A stretch of DNA of 64,000 nucleotides from Candidatus Sumerlaeota bacterium. Lineage in GTDB: Bacteria; Sumerlaeota; Sumerlaeia; JAFGJS01. The stretch's first letter is position 1, and every line of letters starts with the position of its first letter. Shown piece after piece: positions 25,976-35,320 of the stretch. The notes under the pieces were generated by a model. That model had not been told where the DNA came from. It saw only the letters and a list, made by a program, of their open reading frames with translations, and searched no databases. The DNA lies in NCBI GenBank assembly GCA_016928995.1, contig JAFGJS010000086.1:1-64000 (forward strand), written 5' to 3'. The position numbers and the translations under genes are program-made.

Positions 25976-26347
25976 CGTCGAGCCTCCTCGATTTTCGGAT
26001 AGGTTGTTCTCAGCCGAATACGGCGATAACGTCAATGGTTTTCTCTGGAATAATTTTTACGGGAAATATTTCATGCGGATTACACAGGAACTGTCAGGTC
26101 GCTTGTTCTGCGAAAGAGGCTCTGTCAACGTATTCCAAAAAAATCATCTTCCTGCAACAGATTCGAAATTAAATTCTGCTCAAATGTATTACATAACTGA
26201 ATTAATATGGTTTTGTGGGCGGACGGAAATCCCAAGCGCAAGATTCACTGCAATCGTTGCTCCGGGTTTTTCGTTTTGCATTTCAGGATCATGTAATCAT
26301 ATCAGGCTTACAGTCTGTTTCATAACATGCGAAGGAAGGGGATTTCC
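25976..26347. other. Intergenic region, no gene seen
   Basis: This AT-richer 372-bp stretch separates divergent genes, the esterase-like protein (minus) and the pseudopilin-like protein (plus). It must hold both promoters. I see no convincing -35/-10 pair, hairpin or conserved reading frame. Confidence 0.5.
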
Positions 26348-26938
26348 ATGCGGTCCATTCCAAATCAACCCGGACGCAGCGGTTTCACGCTCATCGAACT
26401 GCTGATCGTGGTGCTAATCATCGCCATTCTCGCGGCGATTGCCGTTCCGAATTTCCTGGAATTCCAGGTTCGCGCCAAGGTCTCGCGCGCGGTAGCCGAC
26501 ATGCGCAGCGTGCGCACGTGCGTCGAGGCTTATGCCGTCGATAACGATGAATATCCCGACACTGAGAAGGATATGTGGCATCCCTCGTTGCTCGATATTA
26601 ATCGTCTCAGCACGCCAATCGCTTATATCAGCACGATGCCCATGGAAGCTTTTCCCCGAATGGCGGGCAGTTATGATCCGACGCTTTATGGCGACGGGAA
26701 TTACTACCGTTTCTATAACACCAAGCGATGGGAATCGACATACCCGCAGTTGGAAGAGCAAAGCTTCAAGTGGTTCATGATGAGCTACGGTCCGGATGTG
26801 GACTATAGCGTGGATGATCCTGGCGGCGTCATTGCGGAAGACCTGCTGAACGGCGAGACTTACATGTATTATGATCCGACGAACGGCACTGTTTCATCGG
26901 GAGACATCATCAACAGCAATAAAGAAAACGCGTCTTGA
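26348..26938 (+). CDS. Type IV pilin-like/pseudopilin protein (H-X9-DG-type)
   Basis: 196 aa. The prepilin signal RSG|FTLIELLIVVLIIAILAAIAVPNF is cut before Phe with Glu at +5, giving a methylated hydrophobic helix. The helix EFQVRAKVSRAVADMRSVRTCVEAY follows. The C-terminal part is a short beta domain ending YYDPTNGTVSSGDI, a motif shared with the two proteins at 61.6-63.1 kb. The ATG at 26348 sits behind GAAGGAAGGGG. No secretion or pilus ATPase is nearby, so these solitary pilin-like proteins need assembly genes elsewhere. Function is unknown beyond export and surface display. Confidence 0.85.
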   Translation: MRSIPNQPGRSGFTLIELLIVVLIIAILAAIAVPNFLEFQVRAKVSRAVADMRSVRTCVEAYAVDNDEYPDTEKDMWHPSLLDINRLSTPIAYISTMPMEAFPRMAGSYDPTLYGDGNYYRFYNTKRWESTYPQLEEQSFKWFMMSYGPDVDYSVDDPGGVIAEDLLNGETYMYYDPTNGTVSSGDIINSNKENAS

Positions 26939-26960
26939 TTTATGGGAACCTTAAAAAAAT

Positions 26961-27057
26961 TCAACGCCGAGACGCAAAGGCGCAGAGAATCAATTCTGTA
27001 TCTGCTGTGAATACAATCATTAAAGTCTCCATGCCCTCTGTGTCTCTGTGCAAGAAT
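26961..27057. repeat. GACGCAAAGGCGCAGAG inverted repeat element
   Basis: The left arm CAACGCCGAGACGCAAAGG (from 26962) plus CGCAGAGAA faces the right arm CCCTCTGTGTCTCTGTG (27034-27050). It belongs to the same broad family as the elements at 9723 and 47994. It follows the pseudopilin-like gene. Confidence 0.65.
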
Positions 27058-27125
27058 TGTAATTTATAGAGATTATGCAAGTACTTTCGAGAGGCGCTTG
27101 CTCTGTTGAAAACCTTTGGAAATCA

Positions 27126-27220
27126 CACTCGTTCTCGCCCTCGAAAATAAGTTTTAATCAGGCACGATGGCGATAAAATCGAGTACGAGTACCGCTACAC
27201 TGAGTACGAGTACGAATGAG
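27126..27220. repeat. Paired inverted hexamer array (GAGTAC)
   Basis: The left arm CACTCGTTCTCGCCCTCG (27126-27143) faces a right arm of GAGTAC units (27181-27192 and 27202-27220, ending GAATGAG), with a ~37-bp unconserved centre. The arms are complementary, so the element can form a hairpin. Confidence 0.6.
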
Positions 27221-27245
27221 TTTTTAAAAAACAAGAGGCACTCTT

Positions 27246-27284
27246 AAAAAAACAAACGCTGGATGCTCGCGCATCCAGCGTTTG
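27246..27284 (-). terminator. Terminator of the beta-propeller gene
   Basis: CAAACGCTGGATGC (27253-27266) and GCATCCAGCGTTTG (27271-27284) form a perfect 14-bp stem with a TCGC loop. The A7 run at 27246-27252 is a T-run on the minus strand, so it ends leftward transcription. Confidence 0.88.
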
Positions 27285-27306
27285 AACTTTGTCCATTCCA
27301 TTTGGC

Positions 27307-29439
27307 TTACTGAAAGATGTGCCAGTTTTTGGCGGATGTTTCCACAATGTGATTAAAATCCGCCGTCACGTTGATGTCCGCCGTTACGTTGGTGTCCGTG
27401 CGTGGATTGAGTTCCGAGGCATCGCTCCACTGGTTGAAAATATAGCCTTCGTCCGCCACGGCTTCAACCGTTGTGCCATCGCCGCCCCAGGGGATGATCT
27501 GTGGCGACGCGCCAGTGAGCGTGCCTCCTATGCCTGCCGCATAAGTCAATGTGCAATCGGTGCCGGCTGAATCCGAAGGACCGTCGCTGGTTTCGACATC
27601 CGCTCCGTTGCGGGCGCGGGCGGCGAAGGTGTATTGCGTTCCGCCGTTGAGTCCCGTGACCGTCAACGGTGCCGTCCCCCATGCCGCCGCCGTCTGCCAT
27701 GCGGCTGACGCGCTCAGCGTGCCGTCCGGTTGCACCCATTGATCGCCGGTCACGCAATGCAGCGCATACTCCGTTCCCGCTGGATTGCCGTCGCTTGAAT
27801 TAAATGTCACCACGAGGCTGTTGACTGTCGGACTGGTCACCTCCATCGCGGCGGGCGTCGCCGCCAAGGTCCAGGCGGTGAACACGTCAGTCTTATCGCC
27901 ATCGCTGACGCCATCGGTCGCCTGAACCTGCATCGCATATTGCGTGTTGACCGCCAGGGACGTCATTTCCCATAACTCGACATCCGCGGCGGTAGTGTGC
28001 GTCACGGTCCCCGGCGCCGTCGCGCCTGCGCCGGCATAGACCTTGAAGCCGGTTTCGTCGGTCGAATTATCCTGCCAGGTCCAGGTGATCGAATTCGTTC
28101 CGATGGGATCGGCGCCAGGATTGGACGGCGGATTCAGCGGCGGCACAGCCAGCGTGGAGAATTCAAAACGAGCGCCTTCCTGGGTGCTGCGGACATAGAG
28201 GTAGTTGTCGCTGAAAGAGGGGCTGGACCAGCATTTTCCGCTTCCTACGTCCACGATGTGCGCATTCGCGACGAGCGAGTAACCTGACGGACTCGCTTCG
28301 ACCACGTAGACATCGCCGTTTTCCCTCAATGCGATCAGCTTGTCATCCACCAATATGACGCCTCCCTGGGTGAAGCCGGATTGCGACCACATGACAGTTC
28401 CGGACGGTATCGCCACGCATTTGAGCGTGTTGGTGTTGTCTGTGCTATAAAGGCCGTAAAGATATCCGTCGTAATAGACGGGAGTGCTCCAGTAATTCTC
28501 CAGACTGCTGTTATTTTCCCAAACCAGCGTGGTGCTGAAATCCGCGTTGACCTGGTATAAAGTCGCTCCAATGTTATAATCTTCCGAGAAATAGACATAG
28601 TTTCCGCAAACAACGGGCGAGGCTCCATATGAATAGCTGAAGTTGGATGCTCCCGAACGCCAGATTTCCACGCCTGTGGCCGCGTTGACTGAAATCAGAA
28701 AAGCGCGGTCCGTGCCGTTGCCGTAAGCAGTGGTGGCGACAAACACGATCTGGCGGACTCCGTGGATATCAGCCGCCACGGGCGTGGAATGGGTCGCGTA
28801 TTCATCGGCGTCGGTCTGCCAGACCAGCGCGCCATCCGTTCGGTTGAAGGCCAGAATGAATTGTCCCGCGCCGCCGCCGGAAACGATAATGAGCTCACCC
28901 TCCAGCAATGGCGACGCGCCATAATCATATTGAATCTGCCGGCCGCCGAAATTCGTTTGAAGGTTCTTGCTCCAGACCACGGCTCCGGTTTCGTCATTAA
29001 AGCAATACAGCATCATTTCATTATCCATTACATAGACTCGTTCGCCATCGGCGGTCGGCGTGGAGCGCGGCCCGTCGCCGGTTCCTGCGCCGCCTGGGTA
29101 TGACGCCGTGCTCATCGGCGCCGCCCATATTTCAACGCTGGTCTCGATGTTAATGGCTACGCAGTATTCCAAACCTGACCGGGTGATCAGTGTAAAGGCC
29201 TTGCCGTCCGCCACCGTAAAGGAGCTGAATCCCGCGGGCGTGGAAATCGTCCAATCCAAAGTGGGAGGGGAGGCTGACGACCAGTCAATCGACCCGATCG
29301 TTTCATTTGATTTCCGGTTTCCCAGATTGCCGTTAATGCCTTGCCAATCATCGCCGCGTGCCTGGGCGATCATCAGGCAAACGATCAACAACGCAGGCGT
29401 AAACCGTCTGTATAGCATTTGCATTCTTACAAACCTCAT
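27307..29439 (-). CDS. Secreted PQQ-like beta-propeller/fibronectin III protein
   Basis: 710 aa. The start ATG at 29439 follows GGAGG by 9 nt and begins a signal peptide (FTPALLIVCLMIAQARG). Residues ~35-440 carry PQQ/quinoprotein-type propeller repeats (GKAFTLITRSGLEY, GAVVWSKNL, GALVWQTDAD, GTVMWSQSG). Two fibronectin type III-like domains follow (about 445-545 and 545-640). An InlB-B/listeria-type repeat ends it (VEAVADEGYIFNQWSD). It is probably a cell-surface or extracellular protein for binding rather than catalysis. No PQQ ligands are certain. Confidence 0.8.
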   Translation of the reverse strand: MRFVRMQMLYRRFTPALLIVCLMIAQARGDDWQGINGNLGNRKSNETIGSIDWSSASPPTLDWTISTPAGFSSFTVADGKAFTLITRSGLEYCVAINIETSVEIWAAPMSTASYPGGAGTGDGPRSTPTADGERVYVMDNEMMLYCFNDETGAVVWSKNLQTNFGGRQIQYDYGASPLLEGELIIVSGGGAGQFILAFNRTDGALVWQTDADEYATHSTPVAADIHGVRQIVFVATTAYGNGTDRAFLISVNAATGVEIWRSGASNFSYSYGASPVVCGNYVYFSEDYNIGATLYQVNADFSTTLVWENNSSLENYWSTPVYYDGYLYGLYSTDNTNTLKCVAIPSGTVMWSQSGFTQGGVILVDDKLIALRENGDVYVVEASPSGYSLVANAHIVDVGSGKCWSSPSFSDNYLYVRSTQEGARFEFSTLAVPPLNPPSNPGADPIGTNSITWTWQDNSTDETGFKVYAGAGATAPGTVTHTTAADVELWEMTSLAVNTQYAMQVQATDGVSDGDKTDVFTAWTLAATPAAMEVTSPTVNSLVVTFNSSDGNPAGTEYALHCVTGDQWVQPDGTLSASAAWQTAAAWGTAPLTVTGLNGGTQYTFAARARNGADVETSDGPSDSAGTDCTLTYAAGIGGTLTGASPQIIPWGGDGTTVEAVADEGYIFNQWSDASELNPRTDTNVTADINVTADFNHIVETSAKNWHIFQ

Positions 29440-29791
29440 TAGCGCATACCTCCACGTGGCTAAACGCATTTATAGTCTTTAATATTCCGGCTGGATTCAG
29501 CCTGAACCGCGCCATGCTGCTCAACGGAGCGGCTTCAGGCAGAAAGTCCGAATACCCGATTCGACATTTCCAGTTCGTTTGTTACGGGTAATCTTTTGAT
29601 AAACAATAATCACTGCTGATGTTACGCAAGCGTAGCTTCAGCCCACAATGGAAATACACTGGATGAGGATTCTATTTCACCATCCATCTTTTCTTATGCA
29701 CATTGCTCTATCGCTAAGGTGAGATTTGAGAAAACTGTCCGTTCCGCAACCGTCGCGGCAGTTTATCCGCCGGTTGATTCAGCGTTCAATC
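29440..29791. other. Intergenic region with imperfect hairpin
   Basis: Leader of the beta-propeller gene and 3' side of the Cys-rich membrane gene. GCCTGAACCGC (about 29500-29510) can pair with GCGGCTTCAGGC (about 29529-29540) with a one-base bulge. GTTACGCAAGCGTAG (about 29620) is near-palindromic. No gene is seen. Confidence 0.4.
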
Positions 29792-30310
29792 TTATTGCGC
29801 ATCCCGGGCGCAGGAACCGCCAGTTCCCATCCATGGGCATTGTTCTTTCTGGGGGCATTCCGCGCAACAGTGCTTCTTCGACACCATGGGGAGAATGATC
29901 CATGCTTCAATGACAAAGGCCGCAACCAGGATGGCTAAAAGCCACGAAAAGGATTGCCACAAGCCGATGGCGGCGTAAAGCACGGGCAGGATCCATAGCG
30001 GCACGATAACGGGAATATGCTTCTTGAATTTTTCAGCGAAATTTTCCCGAGCTCCTTTTTTGGCGATCCTTGCTGCGATCATTCCGTAACCGCATGGGCA
30101 TGCTTTCGTATCGAAGAACGCGCAATACGGGCAGACGAAGAACATGATCCAGAACGCGCCGGCGACTCCATAAGCAAGATAGAGACCCGCGCTGGCCAGC
30201 CCGAAAGGCGAAAAGGCATAAGCAAGCGCGATGATCGCCGCTCCCAGCAGCACCATCGCCGTATATGGAATATTCGCGATAACAGTATCCAGCCGGGAGT
30301 ATTCACGCAT
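29792..30310 (-). CDS. Cysteine-rich four-helix membrane protein, unknown function
   Basis: 172 aa. Four transmembrane segments (about 13-32, 37-58, 99-117, 122-141) are visible. A first Cys cluster lies after helix 2 (CPYC at 60-63, CPC at 71-73). A second lies in the C-terminal tail (HCCAEC 147-152, QCPW 157-160, Cys167). Nine Cys in 172 residues suggests metal or Fe-S binding or a thiol redox role at the membrane face. I think similar proteins occur in anaerobes, but I cannot name the family. Confidence 0.7.
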   Translation of the reverse strand: MREYSRLDTVIANIPYTAMVLLGAAIIALAYAFSPFGLASAGLYLAYGVAGAFWIMFFVCPYCAFFDTKACPCGYGMIAARIAKKGARENFAEKFKKHIPVIVPLWILPVLYAAIGLWQSFSWLLAILVAAFVIEAWIILPMVSKKHCCAECPQKEQCPWMGTGGSCARDAQ

Positions 30311-30563
30311 GGTTGGCGCTCCTTAATTGTCTGTTTGAAAGGGCAAACACTCGATTCCTTTGACTTATTCACGAAAAAGATAACGAACGCGGTTTTGGTG
30401 TATTCAATCATCCATTTAAAAGCAAGGTTTAGATTGCTTCGATAGCATATATAGACGCATCCCTTCCGACTAAATTTCTCCAATAATTTCATCGAAAAAC
30501 CTTGGGAAAATCGCCAAGCAGCGATTGACTCCTCTTTTTTGACCGATTAAATTCCCCAAACTG
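30311..30563. other. Intergenic region, nothing recognised
   Basis: AT-rich spacer between divergent genes. It should hold promoters for the Cys-rich membrane protein and the second GH35, but no convincing box, operator or RNA is seen. Confidence 0.4.
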
Positions 30564-30613
30564 ATGAAAACTGATCGCGTTCAGCGGAAAAAAAATTACG
30601 CTGCATTCCGGCA

Positions 30614-33013
30614 TTGTCGCTGCTCATGACGATGCTGGTGTTGAGCAGTTCCAGTTTTGTCCAAGAACAAAATCCCTTTGTAAATGGTGCAATTATGAAT
30701 TTAATGCCGCCCCCCAAGCCTTACGGTCAGCCGCAACCGAAATTCGAGATCGGCAAGCAGCAATTTCTGATGGATGGCAAGCCGGTCGTGCTCATTTCCG
30801 GTTCGATCCATTATCCCCGGGTGCCGCGACCCTATTGGCGCGACCGGATGAAAAAGGCGCGCGCCATGGGGCTGAATTGCATCGACACCTACGTCTTCTG
30901 GAACGCGCACGAAAAGCGGCCGGGCGAATTCGATTTTTCCGGCAATCTGGACCTTGAGGAATTCCTGCGCATCGCGCAGGAAGAGGGGCTGTGGGTCATC
31001 CTGCGGCCGGGTCCGTACATCTGCGCGGAGTGGAATTTCGGCGGCTATCCGCCCTGGCTGATGAAAGACCAGAACGTCGAGTTGCGCAGCGACGATCCGG
31101 CGTTTCTGGAGGCGACCGCGCGCTACTTCAGCGAAGTCGGCAAGCGCGTCGGCCACATGCAGATCACGCACGGCGGCCCGATCCTGATGGTGCAGGTGGA
31201 GAACGAATACGGCGTGTTCGCGAAGGAGCCGCAGCCGAATTACACCAACGCGATCCGGCAGCAATACATCGACGCCGGTTTCGACGCGCAGTTCATGCGT
31301 TGCGACTGGGCCAACGAAAGCGCCGACCGCATCGGGCACATCGAAGGCGCGATTTACGTGTTGAACTTCGGCAGCAATCCGCAAAAGGCGTTTGAGTACC
31401 TGACGAGTAAATATCCCGACGCGCCGCGCATGTGCGGCGAATATTGGATCGGCTGGTTCGACTCCTGGGGCGATCCGCACCACGAGTCCAGCGTGAAGGA
31501 TAAAATCGCGGAGTCCGAATGGATGTTGAGCCAGGGCATCTCCATCAACATCTACATGTTCCACGGCGGCACGAATTTCGGCTTTAACTCCGGTTGCGAT
31601 TGGAACTGGCGGAATGAATTCAAGATCGACACAACAAGCTACGATTATTCGGCGATCCTGAATGAGCGCGGCGAGCCGACGGCGAAGTTCGAGGCGTTCC
31701 AGCAGCTGATCCAGTCGCAGTTGCCGGAAGGAGCGCAGCTGCCGCCGCTGCCCGAGCCGATTCCCACGATCACTGTGCCTGCCTTCGAGATGACCGAATG
31801 CGCGCCGCTGACGCAATTGATGACGCGCTCGCAAACGGCGGACACGCCGCTGCACATGGAGGCGCTGGAGTGCTATCACGGCTACATGCTGTATCGCACG
31901 ACGATCAAGGAGCCCAGCGCGGGCAATCTGGCGTTTGCCACGGTCAAGGACCGCGCGATCATCCGCCTGAACGGCAAGGTGGAGGGCGTGCTGGACCGGC
32001 GTTACGGGGACACGTCCATGCGGCTGGAAGTGACGGAGAAGAACTCCACCCTCGAGGTGCTGGTGGAAAACGTCGGCTACCTGAATTACTCCTATTGCAT
32101 CCGCGACGAATATAAAGGCATTCCGGGTGAAGTGAAGTTCTGCGGCGAGACGCTGAACGGCTGGGAGATGTTCCCGCTGCCGTTGCCGGTCGAGGACATC
32201 GCCAAACTGAAGTTCGAAGCGAAGAAAGACGGTGATGCGTCCGACGAGCCGATGTTCTATCGCGCGACGTTCGACATAGAGCAAACCGGCGACACGTATC
32301 TCGACATGCGCGGTTGGAGCAAGGGGCACGTCTGGGTCAACGGTTATCACCTCGGGCGCTATTGGGACGTCGGTCCGCAAATGACGCTGTTCATGCCCGG
32401 CTGCTGGCTGAAGCAAGGCGCGAACGAAATCATCGTGTTCGACCTGGAGCCTGTCGAACATCCTTCCGTGCAAGGCTTGGAAGCGCCGGTCTGGGAGACC
32501 AAGGCCGACGACGACATCAAGCTGCACCGCGAGCCGGGGCAAGAATTAATTCTGTCTTCCAATGACATCATCGCCACGGGAACTTTTTCATTCGACGTGG
32601 ACGAACAACTCGTTCAACTCGACAGCGCGCGGCAAGCGCGATACATCTGCCTGGAGTCGCTTTCCTCCCAGAAGGATGACAACTTCGCCTCGCTGGCGGA
32701 TTTGCGCCTGCTCGACGCCGATGGTCAATCCATCGACCGCGGCGAATGGACCGTCGTATACGCCGACAGCGAGGAAGTGATCGGCGAATCCGCCGGCGCG
32801 AATTATATCATCGACGATAATCCGCGCAGCATTTGGCACACACGATGGCAAGGCGAACAGCCGTCGCATCCGCACCAGATCGTGATCGATCTGGGCAATA
32901 CGACGGAGTTCAAGACCGTCGTCTGCGTCCATCGGCCGGGTGATAATCCGGGCAAGATCAAAGAGTATCGCATCTACGCCCGCATCGAGCCCTTTGAGAT
33001 CACGGGGCCATAA
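30614..33013 (+). CDS. GH35 beta-galactosidase, probably exported, possible 5' frameshift
   Basis: 799 aa counted from TTG at 30614. The GH35 barrel shows ISGSIHYPRVPRPYW, GPYICAEWNFGGYP, the acid/base Glu198 in VQVENEYG and the nucleophile Glu276 in CGEYWIGWFDSWG. Galactose-binding beta-sandwich domains follow (about 380-630). A discoidin (F5/8C)-like C-terminus (about 655-799) ends it. The intact frame begins inside a hydrophobic stretch. An upstream ATG at 30564 gives MKTDRVQRKKK, a good n-region, but joins it only if the A8 run at 30588-30595 had nine A. So this is either a frameshift or sequencing error, or the protein starts at 30614/30626. It is likely exported, unlike the GH35 at 16-18.7 kb. 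Confidence 0.9.
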   Translation: MSLLMTMLVLSSSSFVQEQNPFVNGAIMNLMPPPKPYGQPQPKFEIGKQQFLMDGKPVVLISGSIHYPRVPRPYWRDRMKKARAMGLNCIDTYVFWNAHEKRPGEFDFSGNLDLEEFLRIAQEEGLWVILRPGPYICAEWNFGGYPPWLMKDQNVELRSDDPAFLEATARYFSEVGKRVGHMQITHGGPILMVQVENEYGVFAKEPQPNYTNAIRQQYIDAGFDAQFMRCDWANESADRIGHIEGAIYVLNFGSNPQKAFEYLTSKYPDAPRMCGEYWIGWFDSWGDPHHESSVKDKIAESEWMLSQGISINIYMFHGGTNFGFNSGCDWNWRNEFKIDTTSYDYSAILNERGEPTAKFEAFQQLIQSQLPEGAQLPPLPEPIPTITVPAFEMTECAPLTQLMTRSQTADTPLHMEALECYHGYMLYRTTIKEPSAGNLAFATVKDRAIIRLNGKVEGVLDRRYGDTSMRLEVTEKNSTLEVLVENVGYLNYSYCIRDEYKGIPGEVKFCGETLNGWEMFPLPLPVEDIAKLKFEAKKDGDASDEPMFYRATFDIEQTGDTYLDMRGWSKGHVWVNGYHLGRYWDVGPQMTLFMPGCWLKQGANEIIVFDLEPVEHPSVQGLEAPVWETKADDDIKLHREPGQELILSSNDIIATGTFSFDVDEQLVQLDSARQARYICLESLSSQKDDNFASLADLRLLDADGQSIDRGEWTVVYADSEEVIGESAGANYIIDDNPRSIWHTRWQGEQPSHPHQIVIDLGNTTEFKTVVCVHRPGDNPGKIKEYRIYARIEPFEITGP

Positions 33014-33037
33014 ACGGGCGCGGCAAGAGAAATCAGG

Positions 33038-35176
33038 CTATTCTTCGTTTTCGACAACGTCCTGCTTGGTCTGATAGAACCAGTAATGCGCTGATTGGTA
33101 CGGCTTGTCCAGATCGATTGGCTCTACCTCGACGCGCACGTCGAGCCATTCCACGCCGTCCACGTCCTTGCGCAGCTGCAGCTTGCCCGGAGGAATCCAG
33201 AAGCCGTAATCCTTCCAGAAATCGCCGCTGGCGTCAGGTTCGATGAAGACTTCCTTTTGATAGCCGCCGATGTTGACTTTCAACATGCAATCGGAGCGCG
33301 TGTCGGAGCGCAACACCAGCACGGCGGCCTTGTTGCCGTACTTCGGCCGGAGTTGAAATTCCTCGAAGAAGTGGATCTGCCGTCCGCAATCCCACATTTC
33401 CAGCACTTTGCTTTGCGGATAGGGCTTGCGCAGCAGCCACATCGGCGTGCGCGGGATCACGCGCGCCGTGCCGCTGTCGTCGCGCGAGGCGTACAGATGT
33501 TCCGCCTCGCCGATCAGGTCGCCTACGTTCAACTCGTCCACCAGATCCAAGCCATACGTCCATTCCGGCGGCTGCGGCCAATCGGGATAGGCGATCTGAC
33601 CGGGCGATCTCCACGGACGGCGTCCGCTGCTGATCGCGTCCCAGTCGGGCCTGAGCAGCATCAAGCCGCTCTTTTCGACCGCGCCAGTGTGGAGCGCGAC
33701 GAATGATTTGAACAGATTCAGACTCGGCCAATCGCCGCCGCCGCTGAAGATCAGAGTGGGGCGTTGCGCATCGGGCTGGCGGTAAAACCAGGCGAAGCGC
33801 TGAGCCGGCTGCTCCAGCCGATGCGCGCCATGCGGCGTTTGCGCGCTGAATGCGGTCAGCGGCAGGATCGGACACGGCGCGTTGAGCAGCGCGGGATGAA
33901 ACAGCGTGGCGGCCAGCGTGTCGGTCTCCATGAGCGCCGAACGAATGCCCGTTCCCACGTTGCGGTCCACGGCGATCTGTTCGTTGTAGCCCTGGTTCCA
34001 TTCGCCGGTCAGCGAAGGCAGGAACGCCAACAGAAACGCCGCCATCGCGGAGCACAGCGCGATGAAGATGCGCTGCGCCATCTGGCCGAAGATCCCCGCG
34101 TATTGCTCCAGCCCCATCACCGCGAACAGCGTGAGCAGCAGCATCGCCGGAGCATGCCCGGCCGATTGCGCGATCTCCGGCTGCAAGGCGCCGAGGAAGG
34201 GGAGAATCAGCAGCAACAAGCCTATCGTGGTGAAGACGCTGAACGGTTTGTCCGCGTTCGCCGTGCGGATCAGCAACGGACGCACGGCCAGCACGGCCAG
34301 CAGCGGCATGCTGGCCCATTGCAGCCGGCCCAACGGCAATCCGGCCAGCGCATTGAGCCAGAAATCAGCCAATCCGCGCCCCAGCAACGCCATGCCTTTG
34401 ACGAACGAGCCGTCCGGCGCATTGAAGCCGTTGTAAACCCCGACAGCCGCCGCTTTGCTGATCGATGGCGCGAACAGCGCTCCGGAGAACAGCGCGTGTG
34501 TTGCGAGAAACACGGCCGGGATCGCCAGCAGGATGATGGCGGGCAGGCCGCGTTGCATGAGATTCTTGCTGCGTGGGGCGATGCGCCAGGCGCACAGCGC
34601 GAGCAAGGGAAACACAACCCAGACAGCGAAGGGCGTCTGGTAATGCAGCGCCAATGTGAAGATTGCGAACAGCGCCAGCAGGCCGTAGTTCTTTTTTTGT
34701 TTCAACCATTCCGGCTTGCCGTTCCATTTCCACAGCCAGCGCAGCAATCCCAGCAGTCCAAGCACGCCGAGCGTCAGCGCGAAATTGCCGCTCAGTCTGC
34801 CGATCGCGCCGCCTTGCAATACGAAGAGGAAGCCGCCTGCGTTCGCCACCGTGCTGCCGGAAAGCTCCGTGAGCCACCGGCGGAAAACGTACAGCAATCC
34901 GATCAGCGCTGCCAGCGTGGCCAGCCAGGTCAACAGCGCGGCGATGCGATGACCCATCGCTTGCCGCAACGCCGCATCCTCCGGCATGACGCGGATCAAT
35001 CCTTCCGGCGCGTTTTCCAGCTGCGCCGTGGCCACGCGCAGATGGCGCAACGCCGCCTCCGGACTGGAATACACCGGTCCGTCATTATAGGTCAGCGCGG
35101 GCAGGTGAAACAAGCCCGCCACGAGCGCCAGGATCGCGCATTGCAGCAGGAACAAACGGAGATCGTTTCGGCTCAT
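33038..35176 (-). CDS. Large GT-C-like membrane protein
   Basis: 712 aa. About 9-10 transmembrane helices occupy residues 1-390, with a large first extracytoplasmic loop (about 30-95). A soluble C-terminal domain of ~320 residues follows. This layout resembles GT-C glycosyltransferases and related uncharacterised integral membrane proteins, but I see no clear DxD or DD catalytic pair in the first loop. The C-terminal part is beta-rich and Trp-rich (LEMWDCGRQIHFFEEFQL). It starts after a terminator that separates it from the acc operon, so it has its own promoter. Role unknown. Confidence 0.65.
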   Translation of the reverse strand: MSRNDLRLFLLQCAILALVAGLFHLPALTYNDGPVYSSPEAALRHLRVATAQLENAPEGLIRVMPEDAALRQAMGHRIAALLTWLATLAALIGLLYVFRRWLTELSGSTVANAGGFLFVLQGGAIGRLSGNFALTLGVLGLLGLLRWLWKWNGKPEWLKQKKNYGLLALFAIFTLALHYQTPFAVWVVFPLLALCAWRIAPRSKNLMQRGLPAIILLAIPAVFLATHALFSGALFAPSISKAAAVGVYNGFNAPDGSFVKGMALLGRGLADFWLNALAGLPLGRLQWASMPLLAVLAVRPLLIRTANADKPFSVFTTIGLLLLILPFLGALQPEIAQSAGHAPAMLLLTLFAVMGLEQYAGIFGQMAQRIFIALCSAMAAFLLAFLPSLTGEWNQGYNEQIAVDRNVGTGIRSALMETDTLAATLFHPALLNAPCPILPLTAFSAQTPHGAHRLEQPAQRFAWFYRQPDAQRPTLIFSGGGDWPSLNLFKSFVALHTGAVEKSGLMLLRPDWDAISSGRRPWRSPGQIAYPDWPQPPEWTYGLDLVDELNVGDLIGEAEHLYASRDDSGTARVIPRTPMWLLRKPYPQSKVLEMWDCGRQIHFFEEFQLRPKYGNKAAVLVLRSDTRSDCMLKVNIGGYQKEVFIEPDASGDFWKDYGFWIPPGKLQLRKDVDGVEWLDVRVEVEPIDLDKPYQSAHYWFYQTKQDVVENEE

Positions 35177-35226
35177 GATGTCGGCATTCCTTATTGGATT
35201 CAAAAGGGCATAGACTCATCGCAATG

Positions 35227-35256
35227 AAAAAAACGCAGACGAAGCTGCGTTTTTTT
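35227..35256 (-). terminator. Terminator downstream of the acc-amaP operon
   Basis: ACGCAG (35233-35238) pairs with CTGCGT (35245-35250), extended by an A7/T7 pairing on either side. On the minus strand this is hairpin plus T-run, about 65 bp after the amaP-like stop codon. Its symmetry may also work on the plus strand. Confidence 0.75.
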
Positions 35257-35320
35257 ATCGATTCAATGCATGGCGGCGCCGGGAAATGATTAAACCCATC
35301 TTGATTGGCTCCGGAGGGCT

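Noticed and set aside
26348-29439. Type II secretion locus
   Set aside because: Only pilin-like proteins are present; no GspE/F/D or PilB/C/Q-type genes in the window.
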